64,000 nt of DNA, taken from assembly GCA_947179485.1 (NCBI GenBank), contig OX359245.1, forward strand, positions 23,547,067 to 23,611,066, written 5' to 3'. The stretch's first letter is position 1. Every line of letters starts with the position of its first letter. Made by a program: the position numbers and the translations under genes. Source of the DNA: Allacma fusca. Lineage: Eukaryota > Arthropoda > Collembola > Symphypleona > Sminthuridae. Below the pieces are notes generated by a model, which searched no databases, was not told where the DNA came from, and saw only the letters and a program-made list of their open reading frames with translations. This document shows positions 21,695 through 31,871 of this stretch, one piece after another.

Positions 21695-23623
21695 TTATAT
21701 AAGTGTATTATCTGAGTTACGGTTTACCAGGATAAGTTTAGTTAGATTCCTAAGAAAAGTACACAAATGTAATTTACGGAGTCTGAGCTCAGATGGTAGG
21801 TCATTCCAGATTTTTACACAAGAATACATAATATTTTTTTGTGCAATACAGAGTTTAACAAGGGGATGATAAAGTGCAATACAGCTTGCTGAACGCAACC
21901 TCGAAGGATTAAGCTTTGCTAGCACAAGTCCATTTATATACATAATTGAGTGACCAAAGTGTACAAGGGAAAAAGTAAACTTATTACTGGTAAATATAAT
22001 GCGTTCCTGAACGGTTAGGACATTAAATGTTTCATAGAGCAAGGCTAAAGGGATTCTTTTCATTATACGTATATCTCGTTTTGAATACAGCGTAAGCAAA
22101 AATCTGTCGATTTTTGCTTGTAAAAGGTCAAGACTAGACTTACAAGTGATACACCATATGAGCAAACAATATTCAATATGCGACATAACGAAAGTATTTA
22201 TAAGCATGCACTGAGTATTCATATTCAGATATCTGCGTACATGAGTAATTGTTCCCATCGTCTTAGTTACCTTTTTTAGTACATAGTGACAATGTTCCTT
22301 AAAACTTAGTTTTTCATCAATTATAATTCCCAGATATTTAAATGACCATAATCTTTCAATTTCCTCATTACCGATCTGTAGTCTTTCATCCACTACCAGA
22401 GCTTTGGTTGACTTGTTAAAAATTACATACTTTGTTTTCTGTGTACTAATTACAAGGGAATTTAAATTCATCCAGTTTTGGAGTTTGTCCAACCAGAGTT
22501 GCATATTTATAAACAGGCTAGAAATACATACATCAGAAATAAATAAAACCAGATCATCAGCATAAGCAACGTAGTCAATGTTTAGGCAGTTATCGATGCC
22601 ATTTAAGAAAAGTATAAATAAGAACGGTCCTAATATAGAACCTTGAGGTACACCACTAAGGTCAGCGTATTCAGCTGATTGCTTATTATTTACATATATC
22701 ATGAATTTTCTGTTATATAGATAATCCGATAGCACTCTTAACAGTATAGAATTGCACTTGAAGTTTCTGTTGATCTTCTCTAGTAGTAGTAAACGGGAAA
22801 CTGAGTTGAATGCCTTCTTCAAATCGATAAATACAGCCAACATTTTGACAGAAGGCACACACAAGTACATACAAAGTTTATGCACGAAGCAAAAGATAGC
22901 AGTGAAACAAGAGCGTCCCCGGCGAAATCCATGCGGTCTCTCATCCAAATTACTTTTACACTCGAAGAGTAATCGCTTGTAGATAATTTTTTCAAATATT
23001 TTGTTGAGAAAAGGTAAGCAATGAATGGGACGGTATGAATCAGGACAAGTTCTGCTTCCTTTTCCTTTGTATATAGGAGTGATGATTGCTGTCTTGAACT
23101 TTGTTGGTATAGTGCAATTTAATAGCATTAGGTTAAACAAGATCACAATAGGAGTTACAAGTGGGGCTTTACAGAAAAGCTTACGGTTGATGCATTCATA
23201 AGAACTAGACTTGCACTGTAGCTGGTTCACAGCAGTCCAAATTTCTTTACCAGTTATAGGAGTACAGTCGGTATCACTGGATATAGAATTTTTGAACGCA
23301 AGTATATCCTTATCAGTATAGTTGCATGGAACTACAAAGGAATCTGCAAGACTATTGCAGATGCCAGTGAAGGTAGTTACAGTAGTACTTTGGACATTAA
23401 GCTCATCAATACATGTACCAGTCTTCTTATCTCTACCAGCTATCTTATCAACAACTTTCCATATTCCCTGACTCGAGTTATTGATATTAAGCTGTTGAGT
23501 AAAATACATTCTTTTGGCTTCATAAATGGCATGCTTCACTTTGGCACGATATCTTTTGTACTCAGTCCACATAGGTGACGATCTATTTTCACTTGCTATA
23601 CTCTTAATCCGGTCTCTCTGCAT
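21695..23623 (-). CDS. CR1-like reverse transcriptase (open 642-codon frame)
   Basis: This frame carries the full RT domain. A VYxRG-type linker leads to ITPIYKGKG and YRPIHCLPFLNKIFEK. Palm motif A is FIDLKKAFNSV with the catalytic Asp, followed by SGVPQGSILGPFLFILF. The catalytic YADD box falls at 22553-22564, and FKYLGIIID follows. The C-terminal tail VKIWNDLPSELR is typical of CR1 and Jockey-like LINEs. It would copy LINE RNA at a nicked target. The ATG at 23623 is internal to the ancestral ORF: the frame is open upstream into NDIRKLI, and the endonuclease lies in another frame after a one-base shift near 23650-23670. Confidence 0.85.
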   Translation of the reverse strand: MQRDRIKSIASENRSSPMWTEYKRYRAKVKHAIYEAKRMYFTQQLNINNSSQGIWKVVDKIAGRDKKTGTCIDELNVQSTTVTTFTGICNSLADSFVVPCNYTDKDILAFKNSISSDTDCTPITGKEIWTAVNQLQCKSSSYECINRKLFCKAPLVTPIVILFNLMLLNCTIPTKFKTAIITPIYKGKGSRTCPDSYRPIHCLPFLNKIFEKIIYKRLLFECKSNLDERPHGFRRGRSCFTAIFCFVHKLCMYLCVPSVKMLAVFIDLKKAFNSVSRLLLLEKINRNFKCNSILLRVLSDYLYNRKFMIYVNNKQSAEYADLSGVPQGSILGPFLFILFLNGIDNCLNIDYVAYADDLVLFISDVCISSLFINMQLWLDKLQNWMNLNSLVISTQKTKYVIFNKSTKALVVDERLQIGNEEIERLWSFKYLGIIIDEKLSFKEHCHYVLKKVTKTMGTITHVRRYLNMNTQCMLINTFVMSHIEYCLLIWCITCKSSLDLLQAKIDRFLLTLYSKRDIRIMKRIPLALLYETFNVLTVQERIIFTSNKFTFSLVHFGHSIMYINGLVLAKLNPSRLRSASCIALYHPLVKLCIAQKNIMYSCVKIWNDLPSELRLRKLHLCTFLRNLTKLILVNRNSDNTLI

Positions 23624-23646
23624 AATCAGCTTACGAATATCATTAT

Positions 23647-24550
23647 TTACCCAGGAGTTTTGTACGTTACACGTTTCCTTATTAGAGCAGCATGTTGGTC
23701 GAGTAGGACCTTCACAGTTGTACTGATAACATTGTAAACAAAGTCAACACTGTAATTTGCATTATTAAGAAAATCCCAATTTATCTTGCATAGCTCAGTG
23801 TTGAACGACATCCAGTCCATATCATCAACATTACGGAACTGTATTTCTTTTACATTATTGGAAGAAGGTTTCTTAAAACTATACTTAAAAGTACTGTAGT
23901 CATGGTCAGATAGACCTGTAATGCAGCTATTCCAATCAAGTACAAGATTTACAGGGATGTATAAATGATCTATAAGAGAACTAGAGCACCTTTTACCAAA
24001 ATCTCTCCTAGTCTGTACATTTACTACTTGCTTATAGTTGTACATACGCAAGCAAGACAATAACTTAATTACATCAGTTGACATATTGGACAGGTCAATA
24101 TTTACATCCCCAACAAGTACGCATAAGCATTTCATATTAGTAATATGCTGCATCAGTCCATCCATGAAAAGCATAAAGTTTGCTATAGAGCTGTTAGGAG
24201 GTCTGTAGATCAAGATAACTACTAGCGATTGGAATTCTGTTAGGCCAATTTTACATATTAGCAGTTCTACATCAGAGTTAAAATAATCAATGTCAAGTTC
24301 GATGACTATACCTGATTCGATTATGTAAATAAATTAAAAGACCACCTCCTTTCTTTTGGGACCGATTTTTCATTACCAAATTATAACCAGGGATTTGATA
24401 CATGTTAACATTCGTGCTTTTATTAAAAAACGTTTCAATAAGTCCGACAAAATCTAAGTTTAGGTTACAGATAATGGTTTTTAACTCTTCTTATTTATGA
24501 ACTGTAAAGTTATTGATATTCAAACAGAAGAGATTTACAATTTTACATGA
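23647..24550 (-). pseudogene. CR1-like APE endonuclease domain, frameshifted
   Basis: The minus strand shows FCLNINNF, VGLIETFF (the ExW/F box with catalytic Glu), KKGGGLLIYLHN, IYRPPNSS, GDVNIDL (catalytic Asp and Asn) and ending LSDHDYSTF. These are the hallmarks of the apurinic-type endonuclease that nicks the target. A TAA or TAG-type stop interrupts it near 24490, and a frameshift separates LLIYLHN from IYRPPNSS. It continues toward the RT with another shift. Confidence 0.8.
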
Positions 24551-24663
24551 GAGAGAGTGTACCTTATATGAAGTCGGTGGAGGCAGGCAAATACTTGCGT
24601 CAAGGTCAGTCACACAAGTGCTATCAGGAATTATTTCAGTATGATTTAGGCAGGTTAGGCATT

Positions 24664-24850
24664 AGGCACAGCACCACAAGTCCAAATTAATTGAACGATA
24701 AACATTGAGGCTGAGATTTAAGCAAGTTTGAAGAAAGAAGCGTTTGCATGTATAACAAAACAAGTGTAGTGCTCTCGTTTCGATTTTTAGAGAGCAGTTT
24801 ACACAAACCTGAGTAATTACACCCATAGCACAACGTGAGTAACCAAGACG
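24664..24850 (-). pseudogene. PHD-like zinc finger of the CR1-like LINE
   Basis: The minus strand encodes VCVNCSLK, then LFCYTC, FLQTC and LDLWCCA, in register with the CACC, KCYGC, YHHTC and WSCVAC finger at 12.6 kb. The final CxxC is broken by a stop in this copy, and the His of the core is replaced by Gln. Fused in front of the endonuclease, such a finger may steer integration toward chromatin marks; that role is inference. Confidence 0.65.
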
Positions 24851-25018
24851 GAATAGGAGAGGGGAAGGAAGAAACACTGCACTGGACAAGGGGCTGGGAG
24901 TAGATTCAAGAGAGAACCTGCCTGGAACTTGTCCAGGAGTGGAATGATCCTGTAAAATCCTGTTGACAAAGTACGTCAATAAAAATATTATATAAATATT
25001 ACCTATGAACTTTTCTTC

Positions 25019-25406
25019 CAGGGGTAGGATTTTTGTAAATCTCCCTGAAAAATTATTTCTGAAATTCCCTGCTGAATCAAATGACCCTGGTGGAAGGTCC
25101 TCAGCAATTTCAAAAATCCCTGCTGAAATAAACGTCAACGATTTTCAAAATATCTGTTGGAAAAAACATTTTCATTTGCAAGTCGTCATCCAGTCCGTCA
25201 AATCCAAGTCAAATAAGATCAAATAATCTAAAAATCCTTGTTTGCCTCACAAATTTCCCCGAAACAAATTTGAAAATCCTTGCCAAAAAATGAAATTTAA
25301 AAACCCTGTTCGCAAAACAGAATCCCTTTTCGTTGAGATTTTCCCTCCCGGAAATTTTTGTCCTTGGGACAAATCTTCCCGTCTTTCCACAAAAATCCGA
25401 CCCTTG
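25019..25406. mobile_element. short hAT element with AATCCCTGCTGAAA stutter
   Basis: The left end CAGGGGTAGGATTTTTGTAA and inverted right end CAAGGGTCGGATTTTTGTGG define 388 bp. The flanks TTTTCTTC (25011-25018) and TTTTCCTC (25407-25414) match at seven of eight positions. The interior is stuttered AAATCCCTGCTGAA and similar. The termini are related to those of the larger element at 44787-47215. It lies just downstream of the DUF4806-like frame (minus sense). Confidence 0.8.
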
Positions 25407-25439
25407 TTTTCCTCTACGAATTGGCTCAATTATTTGAAA

Positions 25440-25658
25440 TGTTAATTTTAATCTATCATAATGATGTACAACTTCGATTTTGCAACGCTTCCAGTCATCT
25501 GATTTAGTGGGCATTTGACCTTGCTTAACAGCTCTTAAAATCTTCTGTGGATTTGTTTCATAAGGGGGCCACATGCACCAGCCATCTTCCATTATGCACG
25601 TCATGGGAACAACAGCAACTGAATTATCGTCTTCCAACAATTTTACAATGCACCACAT
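25440..25658 (-). pseudogene. DUF4806-type protein N-terminus, truncated
   Basis: The frame begins MWCIVKLLEDDNSVAVVP and continues with CMWPPYE and VVHHYDRL. This pattern (VxxLEDxSVxVVP, CxWPPY, a later Y) is what I recall for the N-terminus of DUF4806-family proteins, which are common in arthropod and cnidarian genomes, often in transposon-rich DNA. It runs out of homology near 25440 and reads into the short hAT element. It lies 3' of a decayed transposase on the same strand and may be its accessory gene. The family recognition is from memory. Confidence 0.5.
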
Positions 25659-25724
25659 GTTGTTTACAAAATTAATGAAAATGCGTAAAATTTATTATCA
25701 ATCACATTAGCCTGCAGCTTCAAT

Positions 25725-27480
25725 TTAATACCCGTAAACAAAAACACTCTGCCGTGGAAACTCAAAGGGTTTAATTTCGCAGATTCCCACTAGGCTAAAT
25801 GGAAATTTAGACGGGCATGCATCTACTTTCTTCCAAATATTTCCAACTCCAAAGTTATAGTGCAATAAACTGTAGCAAAAATTCGTTATTTCAACCAGTT
25901 CACTGCTTATCAGTTCGCAAAATTTGTCATTGGTAGCTACGTTTAGTTTTCTCTTATACTGTGGATTGGAACAAGATGATGGCAATGTGCCTGAAGAATG
26001 AGGGCCACTAAATGCAGTTGGTAAGATTGGTTCACAATCTACTTCACTTTGTTCTTCTATCCGCCTAAATGCTGCAAAGAATGGTCTTGTTTCTTTAACA
26101 AATGCTTAATTCCACACAATGCATTTTCAAACGGAAACGCGCTGAAAGAGTGGAGTGGACCCAAGGTTAATACATCTGCTGCCACGTGAAGAATTCCATG
26201 CATATTATATGAGAGATTTTCTTCACCAAATAAAATAGCGAAGTTTCTGACGAAATCTACAATAAGGTTATTTACATAGCTTTATAAGTTTCACATAATT
26301 GAGTGGAGCAAAAAATTCTGCAAGCAATATTTAGTGACAAATATAAATTGTAGTGCTCTCTAGGCACAATAGTTTTAAAAGCAAGTACTCATGTATACAA
26401 TAAAAGCTGCCGGAGCTCTGTAGCTTTATAACTGTCAATGAAACGAAGTGAACGCGGAGGTCGGTTAAAATCACAACACATACAGTTTTTGCAAATTTTC
26501 AGACAACCGGAAATTTGTTCCACTTGTCCACTACTTACCCAAAACTTTTCAATATTTCCCCGCATCCACAGAAGGATAAGTTTCTTGAAAACTCCGAAGC
26601 ACACCAAAAGCACATACTCATAAGGACATTTTTATTATATCAACTGGCAGATTTAAAAGGTACGTGTTTCCATTGTGGTGTTTTTCTTGCAACTGATTTC
26701 GAAAACTTTCATTCGTTCGTAGGGGGATTCATATTCTGTAAACGCAACGCAGTTATTTAGATAAACACCTTTGAAAGTACACTTTAAGCAGGAATAGTAC
26801 CTGGAATACCTTTGTACCGGTTATATAGGATCTCGCGGGTGCATCGCACACGATTGAATGCAGTGACACTGGTTTTATGTTTTCCCGAACCCGTATTCCC
26901 TGATGAAGAAGTTTTGACAATTCGTCTACAAATAATTTCAGATAACTGTTGACGTCGTTAGGTTTAGTCCCCATAATATAATGCAATTACTAATGGTTTA
27001 CATGATAGTTCTTTTGCAAACCCTAAAATTGGCCAAACTTGTTTGAGCTGTTTGAAATAGGGAGTTGTATATTAATTTGCAACGAAATTTTATCATCATT
27101 TTTCACCAGTCTTAGTAATTGTTTTTCCAATCCAAAGTGTACATATTTTTCTGGAGGAACAGATATCTTATCAATTATGCTCTGCTTTTTCAGCAAACTT
27201 CTAGCGTAAGATGAAAGACTTGAAATTTTTTATCTCTTTTTAAAATGTTTAGTAAATCACTAACGGTTTGATGGGATACGTTATGAGCCAAGCTCCATAT
27301 TCAAAGAGACATGATTGTTATTCCAAAACGTCGAACTCATTTTCATCGCTTGAGTTATCAGCGGAAGATTCAGTAGACGAAACTAAATTATAGATATTTA
27401 TTTCTTCACTATTTTCTGTGTCAACAGGGTAATTATGAAATAATAAACTGTCGTTCGTCGGAGGCACATTGATCTGCTGA
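25725..27480 (-). pseudogene. decayed EnSpm/CACTA-like transposase
   Basis: On the minus strand, in order and in shifting frames, it shows: SLAHNVSHQTVSDLLNIL; KYVHFGLEKQLLRL; INIQLPISNSS (a worn form of the INIDGLPLFKSS box); GTKPNDVNSYLKLFVDEL; HSIVCDAPARSYI; LVCFGVFKKLILLW; FNRPPRSLRFIDSYKATELRQLLLYT; NMHGILHVAADV; and LHSFSAFPFENALCGIK. This succession is that of a widespread animal transposase related to the Tnp2/DUF4218 proteins of CACTA elements. Several frameshifts and stops make it dead. No terminal repeats were found. The superfamily name is inference; the homology itself is clear. Confidence 0.65.
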
Positions 27481-27733
27481 CTGAATTTTTTTGTTGTGGG
27501 AGCTGGATGGAAGGAGCTCCAGAAATAAGTACCAGCATCAGGAACACATGAACTAGTGTCAAGTGTAGTGTATCAGCTCTTATTCAGTATCAATAAAAGC
27601 AGAATTTTGCGTTTATTGAGTGGACAATCAAGAAAATTTACAATTTTTTTTTGTTCCAAGTGAAATCCGAAAAATATTGTGAAATTTGTGAAATTGCACA
27701 GAGGTGAAGGGGGAACCCTTGAAAAGCCTCGTT

Positions 27734-28864
27734 ATGGATAGTATTGGGAACATACGGAAATTTGGGTTCGTCATTGAAGGTGACCCAGAACTGAAGATAG
27801 AGGACTATGTAGATGCTATTATAAGAATTGTTGAAGAGTGCAACATTGACTCATTTGGTTATGTTAGGAAGAACCTAGGGGTTTGGGTCAAAACAGAAGA
27901 GGCAGCTAACAAGATAAAATTAGAGAGTACATTAGAAGTGAAGGATAGAACCTTACAAATGTGGCAGTATACGAACCCGATAAGACAAGTGAAATTGATG
28001 CATGTGCAGCCTTTTCTAACCAATGAGGCATTATGCAAAGAGCTATCTAAGTATGGATCTATTCAAACACAAATGAGAACCGAGCTGCTATACCTTCCCA
28101 GTGGGAGAGCGACTACAATTAAAAGCTTTACAAGAACCGTAGGTATGTCCTTCAGACGAGATCAAATCCTGCCACCTAAGCTAAACCTTGAGTTTGAGAA
28201 AGAGTTGTATGTTGTTACAACACAAGTGGGTAGAAAAAAATGCTTTATATGTCGAAGCACATCACATGTCAGCAAGGACTGCCCGGAAAAAGATAAAAAT
28301 GATGTTAATACTACTAATAATAACGGGATAGATGCCACTGCAACCTTTAATATGCAGACACCCTCATATGCTGTAGTAGCTAGTGGAAGCAATGTTGTGA
28401 CAGTGTCATCACAGCTGAAAAGACAAACCCCTAATCGTAGGAAAACGGATACTGATGCAAACGATACAAACACAACAACGCAAAGCCCAATTGGGCCTAT
28501 TTTCGACAATTTAACAAATAGTAACTCAAACTCGCCAGTGAGCAAACGCACGCTCGAAATAAGCCCAACTTTCTCCCTAAAGTGGAATAAGAAAATGTCA
28601 AGAGACTCTCCTGCAATTTGTGAAGTAAACCCTAGCTGGAATTTCGGTGAATGGAAAGATTGGAACTTTTGCAAGGGGAAAGCTCCTATGTCACCTAGTG
28701 AACTTCTTATTATACTACAAGATTATGACCAAAACCAAAATGTTTCAGTATCCTGCGATCGAAACCAATTCAAAGAACTTCTTCTAGAATTAAAACCCCT
28801 CTTGCGTGAAGCCTCATTGAAACAGAAAATCTCTGAAATCATACAATCAATTCCACCAATATAA
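27734..28864 (+). CDS. LINE ORF1 protein with CCHC zinc knuckle
   Basis: ORF1 from the ATG at 27734 encodes 376 residues; the frame is open a little further upstream, but only from a GTG. An N-terminal region is followed by VKLMHVQPFLTNEALCKELS, which resembles the RRM-like region of Tx1 ORF1 proteins. A CCHC knuckle with C170, C173, H178 and C183 then follows. The C-terminal half is rich in Asn, Thr and Ser and is probably disordered. ORF1 proteins coat LINE RNA. The stop TAA at 28862-28864 overlaps the ORF2 start codon. Confidence 0.85.
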   Translation: MDSIGNIRKFGFVIEGDPELKIEDYVDAIIRIVEECNIDSFGYVRKNLGVWVKTEEAANKIKLESTLEVKDRTLQMWQYTNPIRQVKLMHVQPFLTNEALCKELSKYGSIQTQMRTELLYLPSGRATTIKSFTRTVGMSFRRDQILPPKLNLEFEKELYVVTTQVGRKKCFICRSTSHVSKDCPEKDKNDVNTTNNNGIDATATFNMQTPSYAVVASGSNVVTVSSQLKRQTPNRRKTDTDANDTNTTTQSPIGPIFDNLTNSNSNSPVSKRTLEISPTFSLKWNKKMSRDSPAICEVNPSWNFGEWKDWNFCKGKAPMSPSELLIILQDYDQNQNVSVSCDRNQFKELLLELKPLLREASLKQKISEIIQSIPPI

Positions 28865-30939
28865 TGCATTTCAAAATACATACTCACAATATACAAGGGC
28901 TCGTAAACCCAAAGAAACAGACAGAACTAAAAAAGTATCTCCATATAACTCAACCAGAAATATTATGTCTCCAAGAAACCAACTATGACCCACGAATACA
29001 CACATTTAAAAATGTCAAAAACTATTCAACATACTTTAACACAAAAATACAAGCATGCAGTGGCACGTGTGTCATAATCAAGAAAGATATAACAGTTGTT
29101 TCACACAAATTACTAAAACCCGGTAGACTCCAAACAATAAGTATAAATTGCAATAAAACAGTTTATCATATCTACAATATATACATGCCTCAAAATGATT
29201 TCGAAGCCTCCGAAGTGCTAGATAGAATGAGTGAGGCTATCAAAAAACATAAAAGTGATGAGAAAATAATACTCTGTGGTGACTGGAACTACGTCGATAA
29301 CCCTGTTTTAGATAGAAAGCACTCATTTGAAAGGCGTAAAAAGCTTTTATTAAAAATGAAACAAGTAATTACAAATTTCAAGCTAGTGGATTCATACAGG
29401 ATCCTATTCCCCAATGGACAAGACATGACTCATGTTGGAACTCAAAAGCATCAACCAATGGCGAGACTAGACAGGATTTACATGAGTTCCAATATCCAGC
29501 ATCTTATTACTAATGTAAAAATTATGCCTTTTCTCAGTGATCATGCAACATACCAAGTAATGTTAAAACTCCAAATCGAAAATGGAAAAAGGGCTATATG
29601 GAAGTTTGACAACAGTCTTTTAAAAAGTGATGAATTTATATGTCATTTGAATAGAAAGTTTGGCAAATTTCTAGCTAAAGACCTAAAATCAATTGATGAT
29701 TATGAAATCCTTAAGAGTGACATAAAAACGTGCTCCATTTCATTTAGAAATTATTTTGAAAGACAACTCCAACAATGTATAAACAGAATGTGTCAACAGT
29801 ACCAAACAGCTATTGTGAGTGCTAAAACCAACTCAAAAGATTTGTATGAAACTTTCTCCAGAGATTTTCTTGTGCAAGAAAAACTATGTGATGCCATCCA
29901 CAAAATACCTGAGCAAAAAATGGAAGTCTCTATTGGAGATGCGCTTGCTAATCTCACTGTAACTGAAAGACTTAAACACGCCAAAGATTTCTTTAAAAAT
30001 AAGTATCGACCATCTGAAACAATACCCATGAGAATTGAACACCACCTTAAAGAACTTCCTGAAATAAGTACTGAGATCCGTGAAAAACTCAATTGTGATT
30101 TTAGCGAGGAGGAATTTGATAAAGCCATTTCATGTCTCCAGAACAACAAAAGCCCGGGAGTTGATGGACTGACCTCAGAATTTTTCAAAGCATTTAAAGA
30201 AAAATACACCAAGGTTGTGTACTGGCTACATAATGAAAGTTTGAAGAATGGAATGCTACCCAAATCTACGCGACTAGGGTGCATTTCTCTTATTCACAAG
30301 AAAGGCAACCCGCAAGACTTACGCAACTGGAGACCTATAACCCTGTGCAACACAGACTACAAAGTGATTTCACTTGTGATCAAAAATCGTATCGCTCCAG
30401 TGTTACCTCATGTAGTTGGACAATATCAAACGTGTAACATAGCAGGACGAACTATTTTTGATAACTTATCATTTATAAGAGACGCATTTGATAACACAAC
30501 AGATGGAGCATTAGTATCACTAGATCAGGAGGCTGCGTTCGATAATGTCAACAGGTTCTATATGTTAAAAGTGCTACAAAAATTTGGTTTCCCTGAAAAA
30601 ATCTGCGCTACAGTGAGTCTAATGTACATGTTGAATAAAGTCATTGTAAAAGTGGGAATTTCTCTAACAGTAAGTATAGAAGTGTCACGAGGTATAAAGC
30701 AGGGAGACCCAATTGCGTCAATAATCTACGTTTTGTGTGCAGAACCATATTTGAGGAGTATGAACAATAAGCTAACTGAATCAGGGAAAAGCCCCGTCAC
30801 CAATTATCCAAAAACTTTCTTGAGTGCTTTCGCTGATGACACTCATATATTTGTATGCTCCTCAGAACAAATCAGTATTGTTGAAAATGAAACATCGCTT
30901 TACTTAAAAAACTCGGGCGGGAAATTAAATAGGTTAAAG
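28864..30939 (+). CDS. LINE ORF2, 5' part: APE endonuclease and reverse transcriptase
   Basis: Starting at the ATG overlapping the ORF1 stop, this part (692 codons up to the insertion) contains an apurinic-type endonuclease: HTHNIQGL, CLQETN, GDWNYV, ARLDRIYMSS and FLSDHATY. The RT begins with NNKSPGVDGLTSEFFK and has motif A LDQEAAFDNVN, SRGIKQGDPIASIIYVL and the catalytic FADD box near 30830. All catalytic residues I can check are present. The frame is broken after codon 692 by the hAT element at 30940-31863 and resumes in the same frame at 31872. Confidence 0.9.
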
Positions 30940-31863
30940 CATACTTGCAGCCGTTCAGTTCATAAGGTTGTGAACTGAACTGAACTAGCCCTTATTTTCA
31001 ATGTTTTTGAATGAACTTGAACGAACTAGTTAAATACAAAATTATGATTGAATGAACTTGAATTGAACTCAGCAGAACTTATTATGAATGTGAACGAACG
31101 TTCATCGTACGTTCAAGTAACACAAACTGAACTGAATTGAACTTAAGAGTCGAGGTTGAATATAAACTTTTCTATTCGTGAACGCAACACGAATATCAAC
31201 TATGTATGTATCTATAAACTGCATGAACATATATGTATTTTATAGTTGTAATCGCAAAAGCTAACACGCTGGCTTTTGACTATTAATTTGAATGACCTTA
31301 AATTACAAATCAAAAAAATAGTTATTTACAAGCAAGCTGGTTTCTTATATGTATTTAATAACGCATTTATTTGGCATATTTCGGGCGAAATCGTATGAGT
31401 TAAAACGCGCAATAATTGTAAGCATATTTACATGATTTACTAACTTGTTTACCAGAAAGCTCAAAATTAATACTGCTTTCACAACGCAAGTGTTTTGAAA
31501 GCAGTAATTTAATAAACAATTTAGCCAAAAATAGTTTTTTAGTTAAAGTTCAAAGTCAGTTACAAAAATCGAACTAAATGTCACTTAAATATATCATAAA
31601 TGACTTGAACTAATTGGCTCGCTAATGACAGATAAATTGAACTGAACTGAACGACCGAAAAGTATATTATGAATTGAATTGAACTTTGAAAAAATACTGC
31701 CAGGATGAACTGAACTGAACGTAACTACTGGAAAGTACGCAGTGAATTGAACTGAACTACGACAGGATTTTAACAAGGGGAACTGAACTTAACTGAACGG
31801 CACGAAAAATTTGGGGATGTGAATGGAACTGAATTTGAACTTTGGACCAAAACTGCAAGTATG
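30940..31863. mobile_element. non-autonomous hAT-like element with GAACTGAACT stutter
   Basis: Left end CATACTTGCAGCCGTTCAG and inverted right end CATACTTGCAGTTTTGGTCC (11 bp perfect) define 924 bp, flanked by an exact GGTTAAAG duplication at 30932-30939 and 31864-31871. Both subterminal parts (30952-31200 and 31610-31855) are stuttered GAACTGAACTGAA, with unique AT-rich DNA in the centre. The CATAC start is not the usual CAGNG, but the 8-bp duplication and architecture fit hAT. Removing it and one copy of the duplication leaves ORF2 in frame. Confidence 0.92.
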
Positions 31864-31871
31864 GGTTAAAG

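Larger units (their letters stand above)
21542..24947 (-). mobile_element. CR1-like non-LTR retrotransposon, nearly full length
   Basis: On the minus strand the element runs from a 5' leader near 24947 (CTCCTGGACAAGTTCC and CTACTCCCAGCCCC, shared with the copy at 12.8 kb) to an AATAAAG and (AAT)n tail near 21542. In order it encodes a PHD-type zinc finger, an APE-type endonuclease and a reverse transcriptase. The shared ancestral frame was apparently a single ORF. The copy is inactivated by a stop just after the PHD finger, a stop early in the endonuclease and at least two frameshifts, but its RT frame is intact. The clade call (CR1 superclade) rests on domain order, the PHD finger and the tail. 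Confidence 0.85.

Noticed and set aside
28162-28674. 170-codon minus-strand frame
   Set aside because: It is antisense to LINE ORF1. Likewise 29793-30284 is antisense to ORF2.
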